A stretch of 37,150 nt of DNA from positions 1-37,150 of the forward strand of contig JAGVYW010000041.1 of the NCBI GenBank assembly GCA_018303075.1, read 5' to 3'. Numbering within the stretch: position 1 is the first letter of the stretch; each line of letters begins with the position of its first letter. The notes under the pieces are model-generated. The model ran no database searches. It was given only the letters and a program-made list of their open reading frames with translations, and was not told the origin of the DNA. Shown here in pieces: positions 24,622 through 33,075 of this stretch. The DNA is from Candidatus Woesearchaeota archaeon (GTDB lineage Archaea; Nanobdellota; Nanobdellia; Woesearchaeales; DSVV01). The translations under genes were made by a program, and so were the position numbers.

Positions 24622-25329
24622 TTAACTAACCAATTGCTGATCTTCATTAACTATAGTTTGCTGCTGCTTTTGGTCATCTGTTATTTCCTCTGCTCTTCCT
24701 TTTTTGATCAATATATCTGCAATCTTAGTTGGTAAAGAAGCAGTTTCATTCTCTTGATAAGGACCATAGATTTCCATTTCTTCTCCAACAAACTTAGGGA
24801 CAGTTGTTATAAAACGGATTGTTTTTAACGTTTTTTCTAAACGAATTTCTTTTGACTGTACTTCTTGCTCAATCGGTTTCTGATGTTTATCTGCTGCATA
24901 ACAAGGTATTAATGCTGGCTTTTGCTGCTGAATGAGCTTTTCAAGGATTTCTACCCTAAAATAACGCATATCCTCAGTTATCTTGTCAAAAAAAAGCTTT
25001 TCTTCAGCAAGCATTGCTGAGGTATTTATTATATTCTGATGTATTCTTACTTTGTTTAAAGCCATTACAATAATCTTTCGTTCTCTTCTGTCATACAATT
25101 CTCGCAATAGTTTATGGATGTTCTCTAATTGTATTGTGAGTTTCTTTAATTCCTCTTTTGATTCATTCTTACTTATTTTATCATTCAAAATAGCATCTTT
25201 CTCTCGAAGATAAGTAATGATATCAATATAGAAAGTATTGTCTAGCTTCTGGAGCTCTTCCCTATTCTTTTCTCTGCGAAATATATCAAACAATACTTCG
25301 TATGTTATCTTGATGTCATTTGCTGCCAT
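24622..25329 (-). CDS. archaeal GINS subunit (Gins51/15 type)
   Basis: The 235-residue protein has the helical GINS A domain (LLRELYDRRERKIIVMALNK) and the small B domain at the end (IRFITTVPKFVGEEMEIYGP, then ASLPTKIADILIKKGRAEEI). Domain order A then B is that of Sld5/Psf1-type subunits. GINS joins MCM and the RecJ-like protein in the archaeal replisome; a DHH-family protein is encoded at 10522-11736, which may be the partner. Internal segment of 40 residues between the domains is Gln/Lys-rich linker. Confidence 0.88.
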   Translation of the reverse strand: MAANDIKITYEVLFDIFRREKNREELQKLDNTFYIDIITYLREKDAILNDKISKNESKEELKKLTIQLENIHKLLRELYDRRERKIIVMALNKVRIHQNIINTSAMLAEEKLFFDKITEDMRYFRVEILEKLIQQQKPALIPCYAADKHQKPIEQEVQSKEIRLEKTLKTIRFITTVPKFVGEEMEIYGPYQENETASLPTKIADILIKKGRAEEITDDQKQQQTIVNEDQQLVS

Positions 25330-25428
25330 TGTTCTATAAACTGAGAAGAATTACGTGATATAAAAAGATGATGATTAGTATAAACTAAATCTCAATACCT
25401 TCTTCGATTAATTGTTTGATAACTATAA

Positions 25429-25824
25429 CTATTTTAATTTAGCTATAAAATGTTTAACTGACGAAATTTTTTGGTATGCTTTAAATACATCTTCTTCTCT
25501 AAAAGTGTAATATTCATGAGCCGCAAGATTTCGAAAATAGACTAAGGAAGCAAGATTATTATGAAGCTTTTTATCAATATAATTGTTTTTATAAAGCATA
25601 TCAAATATCTCCTTATATTTTGAAGGGAATCCCAATCTCCTTTCAGAAATGATCTCTTCCCCTAAATCAATGACACGATTTATTATTGAGAATAGAAGCA
25701 TAGACGTTGCATAGAACTTTTCTTTATTTGAAATATCTTTTATAGTTTTAATATTGAAACTTTCTAAATCTGCGAAAAATCTTTCAATATCCTTAATAAT
25801 TACGACAATTCTATCGTTGTTCAT
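25429..25824 (-). CDS. HepT-like HEPN ribonuclease toxin (DUF86)
   Basis: The 131-residue helical protein has the HepT motif RNLAAHEYY (R-x4-H-x-Y) near its end, preceded by IDKKLHNNLASLVYF. HepT is the RNase of type VII toxin-antitoxin pairs and is silenced by polyadenylylation of the motif Tyr by MntA. Its ATG overlaps the stop of the upstream MntA-like gene (TTATGA), so they are coupled. An in-frame earlier start at 25833 is not needed. Confidence 0.88.
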   Translation of the reverse strand: MNNDRIVVIIKDIERFFADLESFNIKTIKDISNKEKFYATSMLLFSIINRVIDLGEEIISERRLGFPSKYKEIFDMLYKNNYIDKKLHNNLASLVYFRNLAAHEYYTFREEDVFKAYQKISSVKHFIAKLK

Positions 25825-26204
25825 AAAAAACACCGTGCAATATTTTTATCAATAACTGGCTTGAAATCAAGATACTCATGCATTGTCCGTACAAGAGTAT
25901 TATGAAAATTACCACTATTTCTCATAAATAATATTTTTCCTTCGCGAAGAATAGCGTATTTTACACCAATAGGTAAATCCCAGAAAAAAGATAGATCAAT
26001 ATTTTTTGAAGTGTAACTCTGGATTTTTGCTTTGAGATTATGAGAGATATGTTTGTTTGCAATAACACAGATATCTATATCTGAAAGTGGCTTTTGCGTT
26101 CCTCGAGCATAAGAACCAAAAAGCAGTATTGCATCAATTGATTTTATTTTCTTTAGATCTGAAACAATTTCAGTTTGCACTAATTCTATTGTTTGTTTTT
26201 TCAT
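25821..26204 (-). CDS. MntA-like nucleotidyltransferase antitoxin
   Basis: The 127-residue protein has the MNT motif AILLFGSYARGTQKPLSDID (GS-x9-D-x-D) and a short C-terminal part, typical MntA. It probably attaches AMP to HepT and so disarms it. I chose the Met before KKQTIELV (26204) because TATTTAAATA on the minus strand lies about 25 nt upstream, the leaderless spacing. ORF starts at 26213 or 26255 are possible but would lie within the promoter. Second HEPN/MNT pair in this window, of a different subtype from the one at 435-1518. Confidence 0.88.
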   Translation of the reverse strand: MKKQTIELVQTEIVSDLKKIKSIDAILLFGSYARGTQKPLSDIDICVIANKHISHNLKAKIQSYTSKNIDLSFFWDLPIGVKYAILREGKILFMRNSGNFHNTLVRTMHEYLDFKPVIDKNIARCFL

Positions 26205-26302
26205 AGCAATCATAAGAAGATACTTATTTAAATACTTTTTCGTAATAGAAATCATAATCTTTTTAGAATAATAAAAATTAAAAAAAAAGGAAAAAAATTT
26301 CC

Positions 26303-28969
26303 TTATTCTGTAGTTGCAGGTACTGCTGCTGGTACTGCTGGAGCAACTGGTTCAGCTGCTTTGACTTTTTCTTTGTCAACTGCTAATTCAGTTCTTGTTT
26401 TCCAAGCAAGTGTACTTTCACTTACTGTTAAAGCAACAACTTCATCGCCTTTTAACATGAACTTCTTGTATTCGTTCAACATCTTAGCAGCTAATCTTGT
26501 GTCGTCAGCTGATTGTCCTGCTACAACCAAAGCTATCTTTCCACCTTCTTGGTTGTATAGCTTGATTACTGCTTGACCAACTTCAATACCTAGAGCACTT
26601 GCACAGTCTGCTGGGTTACCCATCAATTCTGCTACAACTGCATTAGCACATGGACCACCTATTGCAATGATATTCTTTGTTTTTGCATCAGTTACTTCAG
26701 TATCCAATTTTGTTTGATCAACACCAATTGGTTGCATTTCAATTGTGTATTCGCCGCCTGTTACAGTTGCTGTTGCAGCTGATGCTGGTGCTAAGTACAC
26801 TTGTGCATATACAGCATTTCTTGGGTGTGTTACTACAATCTTTTGTTTTGATGAATCATCATCTATCCAGATTTCTGTACCTTTCAATGTCATTGCTATT
26901 TGGTTGTCATCATCTGTGTTGCTTACAGGTTTTTTACCAAATGATACTGCTGCTGGAACTGAATGTCCCCATTCTAAAACATTGTCATCAGAGTCATCGT
27001 ATGTTGCGTTAAATAAAAATGTATTTGCACCTGCAACGTAGCTTGCTGCAGCTAAATCACCATCATTGTATTCTGAAAAGTTACCAGGGTTATATGAAAG
27101 GTTTAATGGTGCAAATGATGCATTTCCATAATTTGTTGCTGATATGTTACCTGCTTGACAGTTATCAAAAGCGATGGTTCCTTTTTCTTTTGTTTGCAAT
27201 TGAACAAAAGATGCACGTGCTGTACATCCAACAACTCCAGTATATGCAGTATACCCACTACCTAAAGTAGTAAAGGTAATGGCACTTGTTCCAGCTGTTG
27301 CAGTTCCACCATCGAAAGTTAATGTAATTGAACCAGCACCACCACTTAATGAGAAAGTGTTAGCCCCAATTGCATTAAATGCTTTATCATTTGTTTCAGT
27401 TCCAGTTGTTAAATCTTCAAAACTAATCTTTGAGTCAGTCAAATCTAATTTTGAGATTTTTACCAAGTGACCATCTTTAGTTGTTCCTGAAGATACAAGG
27501 AATTTTGCACCCTTACAATCAGTTAAGTTTACTGAAGAGATACAACCATCTCCTTGCAAATAGATTTTACCATCAACTGTATCAACATCATCTCCCCAAT
27601 AAGCTTTACCATCACCGTCTTTGGATTTCAGACTCAATTTCATATCCTTACCTTCACGAGTAACAAATTTAATAGTTCCTGTTTTTCCACTTGCATCAAA
27701 AGTAATTGTTTCAGTATCTCCTTTGACAAGTTCACTGAAAACAATTTTGAAACCACCAAATACTGGATCAACTAATGAATCACCTGGTGCTAAGTAAAGC
27801 TTGTCATTATCAGGTCTTACTCGAACATCCATTGTTTTCCATTTGTTTTTAGTTGCAGTTCCTCCTGAATCAGTACCAAAATAGGCATCAGCATACCAAC
27901 CATTCACATCGGAGATTTTTTTCTCATTTAATTTTGCTTCGGTTGCATGTTCTAATTCAAGTGTTGCTGCTCCTACTGAAATCTTACAGACATCAGTGTC
28001 TTTTGCTTCAGAGGCAATTTCTCGTCCTTCAATTGCACCAATTACAACACCATTTACTGTTTCAGTTGTTCCTGTATCAACCCAGATTAATTGACCATCA
28101 ACAAGCAATCCACAGGATGTTGCTCCTTCGTTCAAATCTGACATTGTTACTGTGTGTTCTGTACCATCAACAGTTACTTTTACAGATTCACCTTGACTTA
28201 ACCATTGCACGTTTTCTCCACCCAATAGTTTAAGTGTGTTTACCCCAGTAGATGTTGGTGTTGAACCACCCATTGTACCCAATTTTGAATTGACAATAGT
28301 GTAAGATTTACCCATTATTTTGAGAGTAGTTCCTTCCAAATCAGCTTTTAAAAGAGCAGACGTTGAGTTATCAACATCAACTGCAGTGTCAAATTCTAAT
28401 GTGTAGTTCCATGCATAATTGTTTGATGCATCTGAAACATATAAGTATGTTCCTGCTTTAGGAGCTACATCATCATCTTGCGCATGTTGCAATACTAAAG
28501 TTCTATCAACTTGGAATCGCAAGTTTTGTACATAATCTTCAGTATTCTTGTTGTTTCCTTCATTATCTTTGTAGGAACCATCACCAAATACACCTGGCAT
28601 TTCTGATGAACCAATAGTTGCATCTGTTTGGTTTGCACTTTGGTTGTAGTACCAATCATTGCTACCCATTTTGTATCCGCCTGTTACGTCAACTGCTGTT
28701 GATGTTGCAGCTGCGTTTGCATTTTTTGGTGTCTTCTTGACAGCTACTTGTTGTACTGATGTTTGTATAGAACTTAATCCAATAATATCTTCTGCTTTAG
28801 CGTTCTTTCCTACAACAAACATACCGTCAAACTTTCCGTCTGCGCTAATAAAATTTGTTGGAAATCCTGCTAAATCTCCAGCAGCCATTGCTCCGATAAC
28901 AGTTGCTCCTAACATTGAAGCGCCCATTCCTAATGCTGCGATCTTTTTTACTGTTTTTCTTAATTCCAT
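26303..28969 (-). CDS. S-layer protein
   Basis: The 888-residue protein has a signal peptide (MELRKTVKKIAALGMGASML, cleavage probably after GAMA or AMAA near residue 30), then a long Thr/Ser/Gly/Asp-rich beta-type ectodomain. The end has the archaeal S-layer C-terminal pattern: NIIAIGGPCANAVVAELMG, ALGIEVGQAVIKLYNQEGGK and IALVVAGQSADDTRLAAKML, then a Pro/Ala-rich tail ending TTE. It should form the surface lattice. A very strong ribosome-binding site (GGAGGTG) precedes the ATG and a long leader lies upstream, both signs of high expression. No C-terminal membrane helix is seen, so anchoring is by other means. Confidence 0.88.
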   Translation of the reverse strand: MELRKTVKKIAALGMGASMLGATVIGAMAAGDLAGFPTNFISADGKFDGMFVVGKNAKAEDIIGLSSIQTSVQQVAVKKTPKNANAAATSTAVDVTGGYKMGSNDWYYNQSANQTDATIGSSEMPGVFGDGSYKDNEGNNKNTEDYVQNLRFQVDRTLVLQHAQDDDVAPKAGTYLYVSDASNNYAWNYTLEFDTAVDVDNSTSALLKADLEGTTLKIMGKSYTIVNSKLGTMGGSTPTSTGVNTLKLLGGENVQWLSQGESVKVTVDGTEHTVTMSDLNEGATSCGLLVDGQLIWVDTGTTETVNGVVIGAIEGREIASEAKDTDVCKISVGAATLELEHATEAKLNEKKISDVNGWYADAYFGTDSGGTATKNKWKTMDVRVRPDNDKLYLAPGDSLVDPVFGGFKIVFSELVKGDTETITFDASGKTGTIKFVTREGKDMKLSLKSKDGDGKAYWGDDVDTVDGKIYLQGDGCISSVNLTDCKGAKFLVSSGTTKDGHLVKISKLDLTDSKISFEDLTTGTETNDKAFNAIGANTFSLSGGAGSITLTFDGGTATAGTSAITFTTLGSGYTAYTGVVGCTARASFVQLQTKEKGTIAFDNCQAGNISATNYGNASFAPLNLSYNPGNFSEYNDGDLAAASYVAGANTFLFNATYDDSDDNVLEWGHSVPAAVSFGKKPVSNTDDDNQIAMTLKGTEIWIDDDSSKQKIVVTHPRNAVYAQVYLAPASAATATVTGGEYTIEMQPIGVDQTKLDTEVTDAKTKNIIAIGGPCANAVVAELMGNPADCASALGIEVGQAVIKLYNQEGGKIALVVAGQSADDTRLAAKMLNEYKKFMLKGDEVVALTVSESTLAWKTRTELAVDKEKVKAAEPVAPAVPAAVPATTE

Positions 28970-29150
28970 CGTCCTAACACCTCCTTAGTGTTGTTTAGGC
29001 TACCATTATTTTTTTATTTTTATTTTTTTTGGTTGTGTACAATACGTACAAAGTATTGTATGACACTACACAAATTCTGTTTAATAGATCCGATAGGTAT
29101 TTGGATACTAAAAACTACAAAAGCTAAATGGCAAAGACTTATTTATAAAG
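28970..29150 (-). promoter_or_regulatory. S-layer promoter and long leader with hairpin
   Basis: On the minus strand a TATA box (TTTATAAATA, 29141-29150) implies transcription start near 29115 and a leader of about 145 nt. The leader holds a perfect stem TACAATAC/GTATTGTA (29038-29045 with 29053-29060, loop of 7), then an A-rich stretch and the GGAGGTG site. Leaders with hairpins often stabilise abundant mRNAs. Confidence 0.5.
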
Positions 29151-29371
29151 CTTTCGTGATGGTTTTTTCTACAAAAACCGTTCGAATAGGTTATAATGGC
29201 TAAAAATAAAGAATTTTCTCGTTTCAGACGTTTACTACAAACAAGTGATGGTTGGGAAATCGTTACAGTTTTCAGAAAAAAAACTGCAATGATTTATAAA
29301 TTAGTATTTGCGAACTCGCTTCGCAGGTTGTGTCACAATGCAAATACTAAAACCTGTAATCCGCACAATAG
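29151..29371. other. intergenic region between S-layer promoter and glycosyltransferase 3' end
   Basis: A weak plus-strand frame (from ATG 29196, MAKNKEFSRFRRLLQTSDGW onward) exists, but it runs through the hairpin at 29301-29350 and into the opposite gene, so I do not call it. The region holds the TTTATAAAG element that might act in either direction. Confidence 0.4.
29301..29350. repeat. 11-bp hairpin whose loop contains the putative IS terminal repeat
   Basis: TTAGTATTTGC/GCAAATACTAA (29301-29311 with 29340-29350) is a perfect stem. The 28-nt loop is GAACTCGCTTCG followed by CAGGTTGTGTCACAAT (29324-29339), identical to the reverse complement of 81-96. No transposase gene is next to it. Confidence 0.75.
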
Positions 29372-30517
29372 CTATTTTTTCAAGATGTTCTCTAATTTCT
29401 TCAGATTATTAACCACTTGTACATTATTAGGATTCAATATATAGGCTTTATGCAAAAAACCATATGCTTCTTTGTATTGCTTATCTGTAGCTGCGAGCAT
29501 TGCTAATCCATTGTATGCATCTGCATTTGCTATATGTGTGTTGCTTTTATGGAAACAATTGAGTGCTTCATCAAATAACTGCTGTTTAAAATAAACAATA
29601 CCTAATATATAATATAGGTAAGATAATTCCTTTGTATCTTGCTTATTTATACCTGATTCTTGTTGAGATTGTAAATATTTGATATGATCAGCTAATAGCT
29701 GCTGAGACTCTGTAACTTTGCCAAGTTTCACTAAGAAATCTGACAAAATCCTAATAGTATTAGGGAAATTTTTGTTCTGCCTATATATAGTATATAGCAG
29801 CTCTACTGATTTAGTCATTTGTTTATTATCTGCATATGCCATTGCAAGGTTAAACAAAACAATAGAATCATCTGGATAGAGCAATAGTTGTTTTTCTGCT
29901 AAATCCAAATAATATTGTTTTTTTGTTTGTGAGAGATTTGCATCAAATCCAAGATGATGCACTATATGATTAGTCATCACAACTTGTTGTTTTGTATTAG
30001 CAATGCCATCTAATTGTTCATGAACTAGATATTTGTATTGCAATTGTAGAATATTCTTGAATAATTTGATAAACGGTCGTTCGCTATAGCCTTTGAATTG
30101 TTTTTGCAAATACTCTGGAATTTGTGTTTTATCTTCTTGAATACTCTTGAAACTAGGAATAGTAATGTTATTTGTATAATTCCTCTGTAGAAAAGAAATA
30201 GCTAGTAGTTCTTTATTGTTCTCAAACTGAAACAAAACATCTTTTGGATTAAACATTACAAACTCATCAGCATCAATCACAAAGATCCATTCTTTTGCTG
30301 CTTTTGATAATGAAAAGTTTCTAGCTGCTGAAAAATCATCAATCCAAGCAAAATCATAGATATTGTCTGTAAATTGTCGCGCAATTTGTTTTGTATTATC
30401 TGTTGAACCAGTATCTACTATAATAATCTCATCAGCAACGTTTTTGACAGACTCCAAACATTGCTGTAGATATTGTTGTTCGTTCTTGACAATCATACAT
30501 ACTGAGATTGTTGACAT
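29372..30517 (-). CDS. family 2 glycosyltransferase with TPR repeats
   Basis: The 381-residue protein starts with a GT-A domain: ISVCMIVKNEQQYLQQCLES, ADEIIIVDTGSTDNTKQIA, FSAARNFSLSKA and VIDADEFV (the DxD-like metal site). The second half is built from TPR-like repeats (ALNCFHKSNTHIANADAYNG, EAYGFLHKAYILNPNNVQ). It likely adds a sugar to a protein or glycan in the cytoplasm; position beside the S-layer gene suggests surface glycosylation, by inference. Both start and stop are clear, and it is transcribed toward the S-layer promoter region. Confidence 0.88.
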   Translation of the reverse strand: MSTISVCMIVKNEQQYLQQCLESVKNVADEIIIVDTGSTDNTKQIARQFTDNIYDFAWIDDFSAARNFSLSKAAKEWIFVIDADEFVMFNPKDVLFQFENNKELLAISFLQRNYTNNITIPSFKSIQEDKTQIPEYLQKQFKGYSERPFIKLFKNILQLQYKYLVHEQLDGIANTKQQVVMTNHIVHHLGFDANLSQTKKQYYLDLAEKQLLLYPDDSIVLFNLAMAYADNKQMTKSVELLYTIYRQNKNFPNTIRILSDFLVKLGKVTESQQLLADHIKYLQSQQESGINKQDTKELSYLYYILGIVYFKQQLFDEALNCFHKSNTHIANADAYNGLAMLAATDKQYKEAYGFLHKAYILNPNNVQVVNNLKKLENILKK

Positions 30518-30571
30518 AAATTTATAGAAAAATAAAGGGGTTTATATAATTATATTAGATAGAACATAGTG

Positions 30572-30659
30572 ATGTTACACTAAAACGTAACATTCATACA
30601 GTAGATGTTACACTAAAACGTAACATTTATATAGTAGATGTTACACTAAAACGTAACAT
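30572..30659. promoter_or_regulatory. 33-bp tandem array of three identical palindromes overlapping a start codon
   Basis: ATGTTAC-(ACTAAAAC)-GTAACAT occurs three times without change, at 30572-30593, 30605-30626 and 30638-30659, exact period 33 bp (about three helical turns). The spacer of unit 2 holds a TATA box (TTATATAG, 30627-30634), while unit 1 has TCATACAG at that place. The last two bases of the third palindrome are the A and T of the ATPase start codon. Repeats that flank the TATA box and cover the start are the layout of an operator for tight repression. Confidence 0.8.
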
Positions 30660-31962
30660 GGAACTAAAGAAGCTTGTTGAGTGGAATCCATGGTGGGAAG
30701 ATATTGCATCATTAGAGAAATTAAAGGGAATTGAAAGAGAGAGCTATAAAGAAATAGTTAAATCAATTGCTATAAAAGAAATAACAGTTATACTTGGAGT
30801 GAGAAGATCTGGAAAAAGTACATTAATGTATCAAATGATTCATCACTTATTAAAAAAAGGAATTAATGCCAAGCAAATATTATTTATCAATTTAGAAGAT
30901 ATTGCATTAGCAAAAGATACATTAGATGAAATTTATCTATGTTATAGAGAAAATCTTAATCAAGAACATAAAGCATATATTTTTTTGGATGAAATTCAGC
31001 GAAAGGAACACTGGGAAAGTTGGCTCAGAAAGAAATATGATCTTAAAACAGATGATAAATTTGTAATATCAGGTTCTTGCTCGTATCTTTTAAGAAAAGA
31101 GTATGCAACTTTGCTAACAGGCAGAAACTTAACATTTGAAATATACCCCTTAAGTTTTAAAGAATTTCTAATATTTAAAGATGTATATATAGAGCAAGAA
31201 AATATTAAAAAAGAGATAATCACAGAAAAAACAAGAACTACAATAATAAATATGCTCAAAGAATATATAGAACAAGGTGGATTTCCTGAAATAGTTTTAA
31301 AAGAAGAGCAATATAAATCAAAAATATTAAAACAATATTTTGATGATATACTCTATAAAGACATTATTGGGCGATATAACCTAAATTCTCAAAGAACAAA
31401 AGAATTTGCTGTATTTCTTATAACAAACATAACAAAATTTATTTCATTAAGAAATATAAGAAATGCTTTATCATTTTCATACGATACAACAAAAGAGTAT
31501 CTCTCTTATTATAAAGAGGCATATCTCTTTTTCACAACAGATTATTTTTCATACTCATTGAAAGAACAAAAAATAATGGCATCAAAGATATATACTATAG
31601 ATTCAGGGCTGCGAAATGCTGTTTCTTTCCGCTTTTCACAAGATGATGGAAAATTAGTAGAAAATATTGTGTTTATTGAACTTCTGAGAAAAGAAATGCA
31701 TCCTTATTATTGGAAAGGAAAAAATGAGGTTGATTTTGTTATTAAAGAAAATGATCAAATGATAACAGCAATAAATGTAACATATAGTGATGAAATAGAA
31801 GAACGAGAAGTAAAAGCTTTACAAGAATTCAAGAATAATTTCAAAAAAGTAAAGAAAGCAATTATTATAACAAAGAATCTTGAAAAACAGCAAGATGATA
31901 TTTATTTCATACCACTTTGGAAATGGCTGTTGATTGGAAAAGATGAAATAATACCTAAATAA
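30658..31962 (+). CDS. AAA_14/DUF4143-type ATPase
   Basis: The 434-residue protein has a Walker A ILGVRRSGKSTLMYQM (G47-S54), Walker B KAYIFLDEIQRKEHWESWL, a sensor-like FVISGSCSYLL and LTGR-type arginine motif (LLTGRNLTFEIYPLSFKEFL), then a DUF4143 C-terminal domain with winged-helix (FISLRNIRNALSFSYDTTKE) and a nuclease-fold-like end (YYWKGKNEVDFVI). This is a common, mostly uncharacterised archaeal/bacterial ATPase, often mobile. TATA box to ATG spacing of about 26 nt says leaderless. Three operator-like palindromes precede it. Role in DNA or toxin-like functions is only guessed. Confidence 0.88.
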   Translation: MELKKLVEWNPWWEDIASLEKLKGIERESYKEIVKSIAIKEITVILGVRRSGKSTLMYQMIHHLLKKGINAKQILFINLEDIALAKDTLDEIYLCYRENLNQEHKAYIFLDEIQRKEHWESWLRKKYDLKTDDKFVISGSCSYLLRKEYATLLTGRNLTFEIYPLSFKEFLIFKDVYIEQENIKKEIITEKTRTTIINMLKEYIEQGGFPEIVLKEEQYKSKILKQYFDDILYKDIIGRYNLNSQRTKEFAVFLITNITKFISLRNIRNALSFSYDTTKEYLSYYKEAYLFFTTDYFSYSLKEQKIMASKIYTIDSGLRNAVSFRFSQDDGKLVENIVFIELLRKEMHPYYWKGKNEVDFVIKENDQMITAINVTYSDEIEEREVKALQEFKNNFKKVKKAIIITKNLEKQQDDIYFIPLWKWLLIGKDEIIPK

Positions 31963-31989
31963 ATATTAAGAATAAAATATAATAAATAC

Positions 31990-32152
31990 TGCGGAGAGCA
32001 GGATTTGAACCTGCGTAGGCACTAAGCCAATAGGTAACTTAAAGTCACAGCTTTTTGCAAAGCTCATCTTACCTAAGCTTGGACAGATTGGTATACTATA
32101 TATAGTATAGATACCAAACTTCTATCCCGTTTGGCCGCTCCGGCATCTCCGC
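31990..32152 (-). tRNA. tRNA-Leu, anticodon probably TAG, with two apparent introns
   Basis: On the minus strand GCGGAGA (32152-32146) pairs with TCTCCGC (31997-31991) and the discriminator is A, as in Leu. D stem CCG/CGG with loop GAGCGGCCAAA, T arm GCAGG-TTCAAAT-CCTGC, and a type II variable arm (CTTAGTGCCTAC) are present. The anticodon stem seems to be CCAAG/ATTGG with a 31-39 mismatch, loop CTTAGG, anticodon TAG (32075-32073). Two insertions disrupt it: about 43 nt between base 26 and the anticodon stem (32125-32083, self-paired TTGGTAT/ATACCAA) and about 40 nt after base 37 (32071-32032, TAGGTAA/TTACCTA). Exact ends are uncertain. A TATA-like ATATATATTAGG lies upstream. Confidence 0.72.
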
Positions 32153-32212
32153 AATATCATAAGAGAAGTTTTTACCTAATATATATAGTTAATGATTTAA
32201 ATTTAATAAAGC

Positions 32213-32434
32213 TCAATAACTATAAGCAGTAGAACAACTAAACATTTTTTGCATATTACCTAAATAATCTTTTCCTATATCAGCAATACTATGTCTTTTA
32301 TTCTCTACTTTTGCTTTTCTTGCAAATTTTAATGATTCTACTCTTTTTGGTTCTAATAAACATTTCAAATATTGTGGTAATCTTTCCATTGCTGCTGTTT
32401 TTTGTTCTTCAACAGTTTTTTTGCTTCCACCCAT
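32213..32434 (-). CDS. small hypothetical basic protein
   Basis: The 73-residue protein begins MGGSKKTVEEQKTAAMERLP and is Lys/Arg-rich with a helical middle (LKCLLEPKRVESLKFARKAK). No family recognised; it is of a size and charge common for archaeal ribosome- or RNA-associated proteins, but that is speculative. I start at ATG 32434, preceded by GGTGAT, and reject the in-frame GTG at 32443 because it lies within that site. Confidence 0.55.
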   Translation of the reverse strand: MGGSKKTVEEQKTAAMERLPQYLKCLLEPKRVESLKFARKAKVENKRHSIADIGKDYLGNMQKMFSCSTAYSY

Positions 32435-32522
32435 ATTAATCACCGTTTTATAATATTTTAGATTTAATTGAATATAATCAATACTTAATAACTTCTGATT
32501 GAAGAAAATAATAATTAAGAAT

Positions 32523-32684
32523 CTATTTTATCTGCCAAGCATAGCTTCGTATTCTTGCAGTGTTGCCATAACCACATGATGCGCAGATTTTTCTGTTTTT
32601 GTGAAACGCATGCTTTCCACAGCGTCTACAGATAATGTGTGATCCTGCTTTATTATGTTGCCCTTGCGAATATGTTCCCTTCAT
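32523..32684 (-). CDS. rpl37e: ribosomal protein L37e
   Basis: This 53-residue gene reads MKGTYSQGQHNKAGSHIICR, then RCGKHAFHKNRKICASCGYG and ends RIRSYAWQIK. The CxxC...CxxC zinc site and the RIRSYAW end are diagnostic for archaeal L37e. It is the second gene after lsm, with a 28-bp gap and a GGTG site before the start, a conserved archaeal gene pair. It is a normal length for the family. Confidence 0.93.
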   Translation of the reverse strand: MKGTYSQGQHNKAGSHIICRRCGKHAFHKNRKICASCGYGNTARIRSYAWQIK

Positions 32685-32712
32685 TTTCTACACCAAAGTT
32701 AGTTGATAGTTT

Positions 32713-32943
32713 TTATTCTGCTGGAGATATAATTGTGATAGTATCTCCACGGATAAATACTGTTCCTAATTTTCGTTTTACTTCGCCATCTACTCTTTCT
32801 TCTGCATCATTTAGTACTACATTAATATGAATATCAAATGCATTTAATGTTCCTACAATCTGTTTGTTGTTTTTTAATTCTACAATAATTCTTTTGTTTC
32901 GTGCCTTATTTAGCGCATCTAATGGTCTTGAAGCTGATTCCAT
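32713..32943 (-). CDS. Sm-like archaeal protein (Lsm)
   Basis: The 76-residue protein has the Sm fold: Sm1 motif KRIIVELKNNKQIVGTLNAF DIHINVVL region and Sm2 LGTVFIRGDTITII. Archaeal Sm-like proteins form heptameric rings that bind U-rich RNA and take part in RNA processing. GGAGGA lies before the ATG. It is followed by rpl37e in the same direction, the usual archaeal lsm-rpl37e pair. Confidence 0.93.
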   Translation of the reverse strand: MESASRPLDALNKARNKRIIVELKNNKQIVGTLNAFDIHINVVLNDAEERVDGEVKRKLGTVFIRGDTITIISPAE

Positions 32944-33075
32944 AGTTCATTCCTCCAAAAAATAAATTAATATAGTTTAGAATAAAAGACTCTTTTATAA
33001 AGCTTTTGAATTTTATGACAAAAAGCTTAAATAGTATGAATGTCTACCTCATTTTTAAAAAAGAGGTGAAAGTAG

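Noticed and set aside
29196-29444. 82-codon frame starting MAKNKEFSRF
   Set aside because: Crosses the hairpin 29301-29350 and the end of the glycosyltransferase gene; only a weak promoter-like element supports it.
30572-30659. CRISPR-like array
   Set aside because: Only three repeats, the 11-nt spacers are nearly the same as each other, and the array overlaps a promoter and start codon; a tandem operator repeat fits better.
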